From: CAZAQS01 sp964486825
GTDB lineage: Bacteria; Chloroflexota; Anaerolineae; Anaerolineales; UBA4823
DNA length: 13,877 nucleotides
Reading direction: 5' to 3'
Assembly: GCA_964486825.1 (NCBI GenBank)
Contig: CAZAQS010000118.1
Location: 1-13,877 of the forward strand
The translations under genes and the position numbers were made by a program. Positions 1 to 5,780 of the stretch are shown here, one piece after another. How positions within the stretch are numbered: position 1 is the stretch's first letter; each line of letters starts with the position of its first letter. Under the pieces are notes generated by a model that was given only the letters and a program-made list of their open reading frames with translations, ran no database searches and was not told the DNA's origin.

Positions 1-551
1 GCCAGGAATCCGGCCTCGCGCAGCGCCCTACCGATGGCAAGCTCGTGCTCAGGATGCAGGAAGGAGAACAGCAGGCTGACAGCCACCGACTCGATTCCCG
101 CTTCTCTCAGGACAGGCAATATTTCATCATCCCAGGCCGGATCCAAGGGCTGGAGAACCTGCCCGCTATAGTCCACCCGCTCGCCAACCTCCAGGCGCAA
201 ATGCTCTGGGACCAGGGCGGGAAGCGGCCCGGAAGTGAAATCATACAGCCAGGGCCTGTTTTGCCGGCCGATCTGGAGCACATCCCGGAAACCACGCGTG
301 CTGATCAAAGCGGTTGCGGCGCCCTTGCGCTCCAGGAGGGCGTTGGTCGCTACGGTAGAGCCGTGCACGACGTAGCGTTCCCGCTCCTGGGGGATCAAGG
401 TCGATTTCAGCCCGGCCAGGACAGCCTCAGCCGGGTTGCCGGGCGTCGAGAGCAGCTTGAAGGTACTTAGCTCGCCAGTCTGTGGATCGTAGACCACGAA
501 GTCGGTAAAGGTGCCTCCGATATCGATGCCGATGCGGATTTCCTGCGCCAT
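1..551 (-). CDS. Hydantoinase/oxoprolinase family protein, N-terminal part (cut by window edge)
   Basis: About 183 codons are visible without a stop; the gene continues past the left edge. The start is the ATG at 551, giving MAQEIRIGIDIGGTFTDFVV. The DIGGTFTD stretch (residues 10-17) is the phosphate-binding signature of the actin-like ATPase fold in the Hydant_A_N domain. Further on, HGSTVATNALLERKGA, the GFRDVLQIGRQNRP stretch and LHPEHE near the edge are all typical of the family. Family members hydrolyse 5-oxoproline, hydantoins or related cyclic amides with ATP, usually as an A subunit of roughly 700 residues paired with a B subunit, so about a quarter is seen here. The exact substrate cannot be told from the N-terminus. 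It is divergent from typA. The Shine-Dalgarno is weak, with an AGGTAG about 14 bases before the start. Family assignment is firm; substrate is open. Confidence 0.9.
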   Translation of the reverse strand, partial: MAQEIRIGIDIGGTFTDFVVYDPQTGELSTFKLLSTPGNPAEAVLAGLKSTLIPQERERYVVHGSTVATNALLERKGAATALISTRGFRDVLQIGRQNRPWLYDFTSGPLPALVPEHLRLEVGERVDYSGQVLQPLDPAWDDEILPVLREAGIESVAVSLLFSFLHPEHELAIGRALREAGFL

Positions 552-648
552 GCGTAGTATTGTACTACCTGGTCGCGCTTTGATATAATTTTTCCAGGCG
601 AGTTCGATATCTATTCATTTTGTGGCGAGACAATCAGCAAGCGCGGGG

Positions 649-676
649 TTGGCAAACAGCTGGCTCGGTGTATAAA
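649..676 (+). promoter_or_regulatory. Sigma70-like promoter candidate for typA
   Basis: TTGGCA (649-654) and TATAAA (671-676) are separated by 16 bases; each box matches the consensus at five of six positions. It is the best pair in the spacer and points towards typA. This is a match by eye only; a second TATAAA at 845-850 close to the gene lacks a -35 box. Confidence 0.4.
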
Positions 677-749
677 AAGACAGGAAGCCATCCAGGCAGC
701 TGAAGCGAGTAGCCGGGACGTAGAAATAAGGACTACTCAAAACGGGCTC

Positions 750-787
750 AACCTGATATCATTGATGATCGTATCCAGGTTTCCTGG
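750..787 (+). promoter_or_regulatory. Two overlapping, mutually exclusive hairpins in the typA leader
   Basis: AACCTG (750-755) can pair with CAGGTT (776-781), enclosing an ATCA/TGAT inner stem. Alternatively CCAGG (775-779) pairs with CCTGG (783-787) around a TTT loop. The two use the same bases at 775-781, so they cannot form together. The stems are short and the role is unproven. Confidence 0.25.
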
Positions 788-808
788 GTTACGCTCATGC
801 AAACGCCG

Positions 809-839
809 AACGACCTCGGCCGCATCTGCCGAGGTCGTT
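809..839 (+). promoter_or_regulatory. Perfect 12-bp hairpin just upstream of typA
   Basis: AACGACCTCGGC (809-820) is exactly complementary to GCCGAGGTCGTT (828-839) around a 7-base loop. It ends 32 bases before the typA start. No plus-strand gene lies upstream to be terminated, and the sequence after it (AGTTGTATAAAAATT) is not a clean U-tract, so it is more likely a leader element or an operator than an ordinary gene-end terminator. The inverted repeat is certain; its function is inferred. Confidence 0.5.
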
Positions 840-871
840 AGTTGTATAAAAATTAGGCAGGTAGTTGTTTT

Positions 872-2728
872 ATGCTAGTAGAAAGAAAAGACCTTCGTAA
901 TATCGCCATCATCGCCCATGTCGATCACGGCAAGACCACCCTGGTGGATGGTTTGCTGCGTCAGGCGCACACCTTCCGCGCCAACCAGCAGGTCGCCGAG
1001 CGGGTCATGGATTCGAACGACCTGGAGCGCGAGCGTGGCATCACCATCCTGGCCAAGAACACCGCCATCAGTATCTGGGACGAGCAGATCCAGGGACAGG
1101 TCAAGATCAATATCGTCGACACCCCCGGTCACGCTGACTTCGGCGGCGAGGTCGAGCGGGTGATGAATATGGTCGATGGCGTGCTCCTGCTGGTGGACGC
1201 GGCCGAAGGACCCATGCCCCAGACTCGTTTCGTGCTCAAGAAAGCCCTTCAGATGGGGCACCGGGCCGTGGTGGTGATCAATAAGGTGGACCGCAGGGAC
1301 GCCGACCCGAATCACGCCCTCAACCAGACCTTCGACCTGTTCATCGAGCTGGGCGCCAGCGACGAGCAGGCCGACTTCCCGGTGGTCTACGCCAACGCCG
1401 TGACCGGGCAGGCCGGGTTGGACCCAGAGCTGGGTCCCGACCTGATAGACCTGTTCCAGGCCATCCTGCGCAGCATTCCTGCTCCCAAAGTAGACATCGA
1501 AGCTCCCTTGCAGATGCTGGTGACCTCGCTCGGCTATGACGAGTACCGGGGCGTGACCGCCGTTGGACGGATCTTCGCCGGGCGTATGCAGGCTGGCCAA
1601 ACCGTCACCCGCATTACGCTGGCAGGCGAGCTGCTGTCCGAAAAAGCGCGTTACTTATACGTTCATAAAGGCCTTGAGCGGGTGGAGGTCGAGGAGGCCC
1701 AGGCGGGCGAGATCGTCGTGATCGCCGGTCTGGAAGGCATCGCCATTGGTGAGACCCTGGCGGACCCCGAAAACCCGCAGGCGCTGCCGGTCATCCAGGT
1801 TGAAGAGCCTACCGTGCGCATGACCTTCGGCGTGAATACCTCGCCTTTCGCCGGCCGAGAAGGGCGCTGGGGCACCTCCCGCAAGCTGCGCGAGCGCCTG
1901 TACGAAGAGCTGCGCCGCAACGTAGCCTTGCGGGTGGCGGACACAGACAGCGCCGATACCTTCCTGGTTTCAGGGCGGGGCGAGCTGCACCTGGCCATCC
2001 TGATCGAGACAATGCGCCGGGAGGGGTACGAGTTCATGGTCTCCCGCCCGGAGGTGATCTTCAAGCGCAGCGCCGCGGACGAGCTGCTGGAGCCTTACGA
2101 GGAGGTGTATATCGAGACCAGCGCCGACACTGTCGGTGTAGTGGTGGAGATGCTTGGCTCACGGCGCGGTAAGATGTTGGACATGATCGAGAACACCGAC
2201 GGCTCCGTGCGGCTGACTTATATCGTCCCGACGCGCGGCCTGCTGGGTTTCCGCTACCAGTTCCTGACCGCCACGCGCGGCATGGGCGTCATGCACACCA
2301 TCTTCCATGGTTACCTGCCTATGGCAGGGACGCTTTCGCAGCGCTCCTCCGGCTCGCTGGTCTCCTGGGAGTCTGGAACAGCCACGACCTTCGGGCTGAA
2401 GAACGCCGAGGAGCGCGGCATGTTGTTCATCGAGCCCGGCGCGCAGGTTTACCAGGGCATGGTGGTCGGCGAGCACCAGCGGCCCGGCGACCTGGCTGTC
2501 AACGTCTGTAAGAAGAAGCATTTAACGAACGTGCGCCAGTTCACCCGCGACATCGATGTGCGCCTGACCCCGGCCCGACTGATGAGCCTGGATGAGGCCA
2601 TCGAGTACCTGGCCGAGGACGAGCTGTTGGAGGTCACGCCGCTGGCCTACCGTATCCGCAAGCGCATCCTCGATACGGAAGAACGCGGTAAGCTGACCAA
2701 GAAAGCCAAAGAAGCCGTTAAAGAATAA
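872..2728 (+). CDS. typA: Ribosome-associated translational GTPase TypA/BipA
   Basis: The 618-residue product is the usual size for TypA/BipA (about 610). The GTPase domain shows G1 AHVDHGKTT (15-23), G2 RGITI (55-59), G3 DTPGH (83-87) and G4 NKVD (137-140). After it come a beta-barrel domain II (about 205-300), an EF-G-like domain with the GRGELHLAILIETMRREGYE stretch, and the TypA-specific C-terminal domain with the GLLGFRYQFLTATRG and AVNVCKKKHLTN stretches. TypA is a cytosolic GTPase that binds ribosomes and assists 50S assembly and growth under stress or cold. The ATG at 872 has an AGG at 859-861 as a modest Shine-Dalgarno and gives the canonical N-terminus ERKDLRNIAIIAHVDHGKT. It may be co-transcribed with the deacetylase 53 bp downstream. 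All GTPase motifs are intact. Confidence 0.98.
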   Translation: MLVERKDLRNIAIIAHVDHGKTTLVDGLLRQAHTFRANQQVAERVMDSNDLERERGITILAKNTAISIWDEQIQGQVKINIVDTPGHADFGGEVERVMNMVDGVLLLVDAAEGPMPQTRFVLKKALQMGHRAVVVINKVDRRDADPNHALNQTFDLFIELGASDEQADFPVVYANAVTGQAGLDPELGPDLIDLFQAILRSIPAPKVDIEAPLQMLVTSLGYDEYRGVTAVGRIFAGRMQAGQTVTRITLAGELLSEKARYLYVHKGLERVEVEEAQAGEIVVIAGLEGIAIGETLADPENPQALPVIQVEEPTVRMTFGVNTSPFAGREGRWGTSRKLRERLYEELRRNVALRVADTDSADTFLVSGRGELHLAILIETMRREGYEFMVSRPEVIFKRSAADELLEPYEEVYIETSADTVGVVVEMLGSRRGKMLDMIENTDGSVRLTYIVPTRGLLGFRYQFLTATRGMGVMHTIFHGYLPMAGTLSQRSSGSLVSWESGTATTFGLKNAEERGMLFIEPGAQVYQGMVVGEHQRPGDLAVNVCKKKHLTNVRQFTRDIDVRLTPARLMSLDEAIEYLAEDELLEVTPLAYRIRKRILDTEERGKLTKKAKEAVKE

Positions 2729-2781
2729 GCGTGAGGCAGCTCCTGGAATAGGCGGGCCAGCCTCAAAACGGAGGATTCAGG

Positions 2782-3558
2782 ATGGGGAACAATTTTTACG
2801 TACCTGATAGCGCCATGGTTATCGTGGCGCATCCCGATGATATCGAATTCAGTTGCGCAGGGACGATCGCCCGCTGGACCCGGGCCGGGACCCGTGTCGT
2901 TTACGTGCTATGCACCAGCGGCGACGTGGGCATCGCCGAGCCGGGCATGACGCGCGCCCGGGCTGCCGAGATCCGCGAGGCCGAGCAACGCGCGGCGGCC
3001 GAGATCTGTGGGGTCAAAGAGGTGGTCTTCCTGCGCGAGCCGGACGGCCTGCTCCAGCCGACGCTCGAGTTGCGCAAGAAGCTGGTACGCGAGATCCGGC
3101 GCTTCAGACCGGAAGTGGTTGTGACCGGCGATCCGACGGTTGTTTGGGCCGGCGATGAGTATATCAACCACCCCGACCACCGCGCCGCTGCCACGGCTGC
3201 CCTGGATGCTGCATTCCCGGCCGCCGGTCAGCCGCACGTCTTCGAGGAGCTGGAGGATGAAGGGCTGACCGCCCATAAGATCCGCAAGGTGTACGTCACC
3301 GGTTGGGACCAGACTGACCTGTTCGTCAATATCGACGAGACCATCGAGACCAAGCTGGAGGCCTTGCGAGCGCATCAATCGCAGATGCAGGATTGGGACC
3401 CCTCCGAGATGGTGCGCGAATGGGCCGCCGGGCACGCCAAAGGCAAAGAGATGGGCTATGCGGAGGCTTTCCGGGTCATCACCCTGGTTGACGACCAGGC
3501 ATGGCAGAAGATCCAGGCCCATTTGACTCCCGCGGGCAAAGCCACGGGAGAGGACTAG
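2782..3558 (+). CDS. LmbE/PIG-L family Zn-dependent deacetylase
   Basis: The 258-residue protein has the family's N-terminal motif AHPDDIEF (H17, D19, D20, the metal-binding and catalytic part) and the second metal motif NHPDHRA (129-135, H133 the likely third ligand). The family removes N-acetyl groups from sugar-linked substrates such as GlcNAc-inositol (mycothiol), GlcNAc-malate (bacillithiol), GlcNAc-PI or antibiotic precursors. No signal peptide is visible, so it is probably cytosolic. A strong GGAGG at 2770-2774 lies seven bases before the ATG. It follows typA by 53 bp on the same strand, which permits co-transcription, although no functional link is known. No glycosyltransferase or thiol ligase is nearby, so its substrate cannot be assigned. 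Confidence 0.93.
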   Translation: MGNNFYVPDSAMVIVAHPDDIEFSCAGTIARWTRAGTRVVYVLCTSGDVGIAEPGMTRARAAEIREAEQRAAAEICGVKEVVFLREPDGLLQPTLELRKKLVREIRRFRPEVVVTGDPTVVWAGDEYINHPDHRAAATAALDAAFPAAGQPHVFEELEDEGLTAHKIRKVYVTGWDQTDLFVNIDETIETKLEALRAHQSQMQDWDPSEMVREWAAGHAKGKEMGYAEAFRVITLVDDQAWQKIQAHLTPAGKATGED

Positions 3559-3623
3559 GGCTTTTCAAGTTCGCCAAAAAGCGGCTCGCAGTTACAGTCT
3601 CGTTGGAGTTACTTAGGATCTGT

Positions 3624-3656
3624 GCAGGCTGAAGCAATCTCAGGCCTGCTATTTGC
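3624..3656 (+). terminator. Possible terminator between convergent genes
   Basis: GCAGGC-TGA (3624-3632) pairs with TCA-G-GCCTGC (3640-3649): nine pairs with one bulged G and a 7-base loop, followed by CTATTTGCGATATT. The U-tract is weak. It sits in the 139-bp gap between the convergent deacetylase and NUDIX genes, where a terminator is expected. Confidence 0.4.
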
Positions 3657-3697
3657 GATATTGATCCCTCCAAAACCAAAATTGATCTCGGCAGGAA

Positions 3698-4159
3698 TTA
3701 GGGATGTCTACCAAGCAGCTCCTGGATCCGCTGGCGGTTGTCCTCGATCAAGCGCTTCTGCTCGGGCCAGAACATGCTCGGGAGCGAGTCGATGGGGAAC
3801 CAGCGGCAGCGGTAGCCGTGGCTCGTGTCGGTGGGATGGCCCTCTTCCTGCCGGGTGGTAAAAAGGAAATAGTGGGTAATCTTCCAGGCCGTGCGCTTGT
3901 AATTGAGGCGCTCCTGCACGCCCAGGCTGGCGACCAGCTCCAGCGAGCTCAGTCCGGCCTCCTCTTCGATCTCCCGGCGGGCGGCGCTCTGCAAGTCTTC
4001 GCCAGGCTCCAGGCCGCCCTTGGGCAGGATATAGTCCATCTGCTCGCCTTCCTGAACCAGCGCCACCCATACCTGTCCACCCTCTACGCGCACCACTACC
4101 CCTCCGGCAGTCAGGCTGTCCTTGACGCCGGGCGGCTTGTTGTACCAGCTTTCGTCCAT
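3698..4159 (-). CDS. NUDIX hydrolase (MutT-like)
   Basis: The 153-residue protein carries a perfect Nudix box (G-x5-E-x7-REUxEExGU) at residues 48-70, with the E-rich REIEEEAGL segment that binds Mg2+. Nudix enzymes hydrolyse a nucleoside diphosphate linked to another moiety: oxidised nucleotides, dinucleoside polyphosphates, nucleotide sugars or ADP-ribose. The segment YILPKGGLEPGE resembles the diadenosine-polyphosphate/phosphohydrolase branch, but this is not decisive. The frame stays open upstream to an ATG at 4363. The true start is taken as the ATG at 4159 because it overlaps the TGA of the kinase gene by one base (TGATG), and the upstream stretch has a low-complexity, out-of-frame composition. 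It is last gene of the methyltransferase-kinase-NUDIX operon. Confidence 0.92.
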   Translation of the reverse strand: MDESWYNKPPGVKDSLTAGGVVVRVEGGQVWVALVQEGEQMDYILPKGGLEPGEDLQSAARREIEEEAGLSSLELVASLGVQERLNYKRTAWKITHYFLFTTRQEEGHPTDTSHGYRCRWFPIDSLPSMFWPEQKRLIEDNRQRIQELLGRHP

Positions 4160-4845
4160 CAGCTTCCATCCTCCAATCCGAACAGGGCGGCGACCCTGGC
4201 AGCCAGCTCCTCGATACCGATCCCACCATCCACGTGAATAACCTCCAACCCTAACGACCGGGCCTGGGCTGCAATCTGCTCGGCAAAGCGGGCGTCGCGC
4301 TCCATCCAGTTCTGGAAGGCGGTTTGAGGCTCCCGGCACTGCTTCAAGATTCCCTGCACCCATTCACGCTGAGCGTAGTGCCGGATCTGGAAATCAGGCC
4401 TGGGCACGACCCAAATGGCCTTATTTGGGTCATCCAATATACCTACGACCAGCTCGGGGAGCAGGGCCGCGCCCTCCACCAGCAGGGGCATGTCGCCCGA
4501 TATGGAGCGCAAATCCTCCAGGATCAGCGGAAATTCTTCCCGGTAGACTTTGAATACGGTCTCCACCTGCTCATCGATAGGACGCATCCAGATCTCGTCC
4601 CAGGTCATACCGGAAAGGGCGTTCAAAGACGGTTGGAGGAGCGGGTCTGCCTGGCGTTGGTGGGTGGGGAAGCGGTCGTCACAAGCGTAGAGCAGCAGGC
4701 CATATGCGCCGTTGAGCTGCGCAGCGAGCGCGTGCCGCAGATCTATCTCTGGGAGCCCGACGCNNNNNNNNNNCGCAGCGAGCGTGCTCTTGCCCGAGCA
4801 AGGCGAGCCGCCGATCCAATAGGTGGGGAGTTGGGAGATGCTCAT
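4159..4845 (-). CDS. P-loop NTPase, kinase-like, substrate unknown (interrupted by an N-gap)
   Basis: About 228 residues. The N-terminus WIGGSPCSGKSTLAA has a Walker A motif (GSPCSGKS, about residues 13-20), followed after the gap by GLPEIDLRHAL, the layout of small-molecule and nucleotide kinases. A hydrophobic strand with an acidic residue, LLVEGAALLPE (about 121-131), may be the Walker B/catalytic region. A basic region with RHYAQRE (about 155-161) could be a lid. Ten Ns at 4764-4773 hide about four codons right after Walker A; the frame is kept as written, but the true length there is unknown. Comparison with relatives suggests about one more residue between the P-loop and GLP than is shown. 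The start overlaps the methyltransferase stop by four bases (ATGA) and its stop overlaps the NUDIX start. I do not recognise a named family, so the substrate is open. Confidence 0.82.
   Translation of the reverse strand: MSISQLPTYWIGGSPCSGKSTLAAXXXXVGLPEIDLRHALAAQLNGAYGLLLYACDDRFPTHQRQADPLLQPSLNALSGMTWDEIWMRPIDEQVETVFKVYREEFPLILEDLRSISGDMPLLVEGAALLPELVVGILDDPNKAIWVVPRPDFQIRHYAQREWVQGILKQCREPQTAFQNWMERDARFAEQIAAQARSLGLEVIHVDGGIGIEELAARVAALFGLEDGS
4764..4773. other. Assembly gap (10 Ns) flanked by an 11-base repeat
   Basis: Ten Ns lie inside the kinase gene. The eleven-mer CGCAGCGAGCG directly borders the gap on the right (4774-4784) and recurs 44 bases to the left (4720-4730). A scaffold join in or near a short repeat is suspect, so both the gap length and the order of bases may be wrong here. 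Confidence 0.95.
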
Positions 4846-5489
4846 GCTTTTACAGCCAATACGATCTCGACCGGCAGGTCCAGGCTGGAGCGCCGGGATA
4901 CGCTGCGAATCTCGAAGCCGGCTGCTTCCAGGGACCGGGCCAGGTGGATGGGCCGGCAGTCGATCAGCTCTGGGAAGCGGCGCTGGGCTCGTTCATACAA
5001 CTGCCGTACGAACAGGGAGCGCCCTGCCCCGCTCATGGAAACGGCGCATAGCCGCCCACCAGGCTTGAGCACAGCCCGGCAGCCCTCCAGGAGCAAGCAG
5101 ATCTCCTGCGGGTCGAACAGCTCGATCACGAAGCTGGCGAAGAGCGCATCGAAGCTTTCCAGGCGGAAGGGCAGGCAGGCGGCGTCCCCGACCAGTAGCA
5201 GGACTCTGGATGAAATATCCCGGGCGTGCAGGCGTTCATGGGCAATGGTAAGCATGCGCGGGGAGAGATCGAGGCCAAAGACGAGGCCAGATGCTCCAGC
5301 CGACTGGGCCAGGGCAACCAGCCCATGCCCGGTCCCAGGACCGATCTCGAGTACCGCTTCTCCAGGCTGGAGCTCCAGCGTCTGCAGGGCGGAATTGCAT
5401 AGGGGTCCTTCCCATGGGGAACTGAACAAGTCATAGTACCGGCTGATGCGGTCGTACAATTGGCGTGTCTTACGTATCGATGCTTCCAT
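4842..5489 (-). CDS. Class I SAM-dependent methyltransferase
   Basis: The 215-residue protein begins with an aromatic helix (LYDRISRYYDLFSSPWEGP) typical of UbiE/COQ5-like small-molecule methyltransferases. It then has SAM motif I VLEIGPGTGHG (46-56), post-motif I GLDLSPRML (72-80) and a motif II/III region with FDALFASFVIELF and LKPGGRLCAVS. It transfers a methyl group from S-adenosylmethionine; the acceptor cannot be read from the sequence. It lacks a signal peptide. The ATG at 5489 has a GGGAG Shine-Dalgarno (plus-strand 5498-5502) eight bases upstream, and a TATAAT box lies at 5513-5508 on the minus strand without a clear -35. It is the first gene of the three-gene operon; its TGA overlaps the kinase ATG (ATGA). 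Methyltransferase fold is certain, specificity unknown. Confidence 0.93.
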   Translation of the reverse strand: MEASIRKTRQLYDRISRYYDLFSSPWEGPLCNSALQTLELQPGEAVLEIGPGTGHGLVALAQSAGASGLVFGLDLSPRMLTIAHERLHARDISSRVLLLVGDAACLPFRLESFDALFASFVIELFDPQEICLLLEGCRAVLKPGGRLCAVSMSGAGRSLFVRQLYERAQRRFPELIDCRPIHLARSLEAAGFEIRSVSRRSSLDLPVEIVLAVKA

Positions 5490-5536
5490 CTAATCTGCTC
5501 CCGGATAATTATATCCTTTGCCAAGATTAGAGTTGC

Positions 5537-5565
5537 TTGACTCCGCCCGCGCCTTCATGTATCTT
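5537..5565 (+). promoter_or_regulatory. Sigma70-like promoter candidate for the LRR metalloprotease
   Basis: TTGACT (5537-5542, five of six) and TATCTT (5560-5565, four of six) have the optimal 17-base spacing. An overlapping extended -10 alternative, TGT followed by AATAAT, lies at 5571-5579. Either would give a leader of about 190-210 bases. Confidence 0.4.
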
Positions 5566-5614
5566 GAAAGTGTAATAATTCTCTTAACGGTGACAGATTG
5601 ATACCCTGATCACG

Positions 5615-5637
5615 GTCCTTCCCGCCGGAAGGACTTT
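5615..5637 (+). promoter_or_regulatory. Terminator-like hairpin in the leader of the LRR metalloprotease
   Basis: GTCCTTCC (5615-5622) and GGAAGGAC (5627-5634) form a perfect 8-bp stem with loop CGCC, followed by TTTCCTCATTTC. No plus-strand gene lies upstream, so if transcription starts near 5572 this is a leader hairpin that could attenuate transcription. The U-tract is short (TTT). Confidence 0.4.
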
Positions 5638-5780
5638 CCTCATTTCACGTATCCATCCCACCGCCCCTGCCTCACAATCCCTGCGAACCTTACAACCGGC
5701 CTCATGTACCAGCCCAGGCAGGCGCCTGCGACCTTACCTGGTGCTCTTCTTATTCGCTTGACTTAGAAGGGAAGCCTGCC

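Larger units (their letters stand above)
552..871. other. Divergent intergenic region between the hydantoinase gene and typA
   Basis: This 320-bp spacer has no convincing ORF. On the plus strand it holds a sigma70-like promoter candidate (649-676), a second weaker one (TTGTAC at 560-565, 18-bp gap, TATAAT at 584-589), and two hairpin regions (750-787 and 809-839). The ten-mer TGTATAAAAA occurs twice, at 669-678 and 843-852, each containing a TATAAA box. If transcription starts near 683, typA has a leader of about 190 bases. No tRNA and no riboswitch family could be recognised. Confidence 0.6.
5490..5780. other. Divergent intergenic region between the methyltransferase operon and the LRR metalloprotease
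   Basis: This 291-bp spacer has no credible gene. Towards the right it carries a promoter candidate (5537-5565), a strong hairpin (5615-5634) and the perfect 12-bp palindrome GCAGGCGCCTGC (5718-5729) nested between ACCAG (5708-5712) and CTGGT (5738-5742). Towards the left there is a TATAAT box (5513-5508, minus) for the operon. The protease Shine-Dalgarno AGAAGGGA lies at 5765-5772. Confidence 0.6.

Noticed and set aside
45..470. 141-residue plus-strand frame opposite the hydantoinase gene
   Set aside because: It lies antisense to the clear Hydant_A_N coding sequence, has no recognisable motif and no Shine-Dalgarno.
630..740. Resemblance of GGCAAAC and GTAGCCGGGA pieces upstream of typA to a c-di-GMP-I riboswitch
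   Set aside because: The order and pairing of the conserved core (the GACGCAAAGCC-like strand and the final GGUUACC-like strand) is not found. A covariance-model search (Infernal/Rfam) would settle it.
875..1600. 241-residue minus-strand frame inside typA
   Set aside because: Mirror of a high-GC coding gene with all GTPase motifs on the plus strand; the His/Gly/Val-rich composition is that of a shadow.
2732..2765. TGAGGC/GCCTCA inverted repeat between typA and the deacetylase
   Set aside because: Six-bp stem with a large loop and no U-tract; not enough to separate the two genes into different transcripts.
4160..4363. N-terminal extension of the NUDIX gene to an ATG at 4363
   Set aside because: It would overlap the kinase gene by 200 bases and encode low-complexity Gly/Arg/Pro text; the coupled ATG at 4159 explains the data better.
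4324..5436. 370-residue plus-strand frame crossing the N-gap
   Set aside because: It is antisense to the kinase and methyltransferase genes, runs through Ns, and is Arg/Ser-rich without domain signatures.
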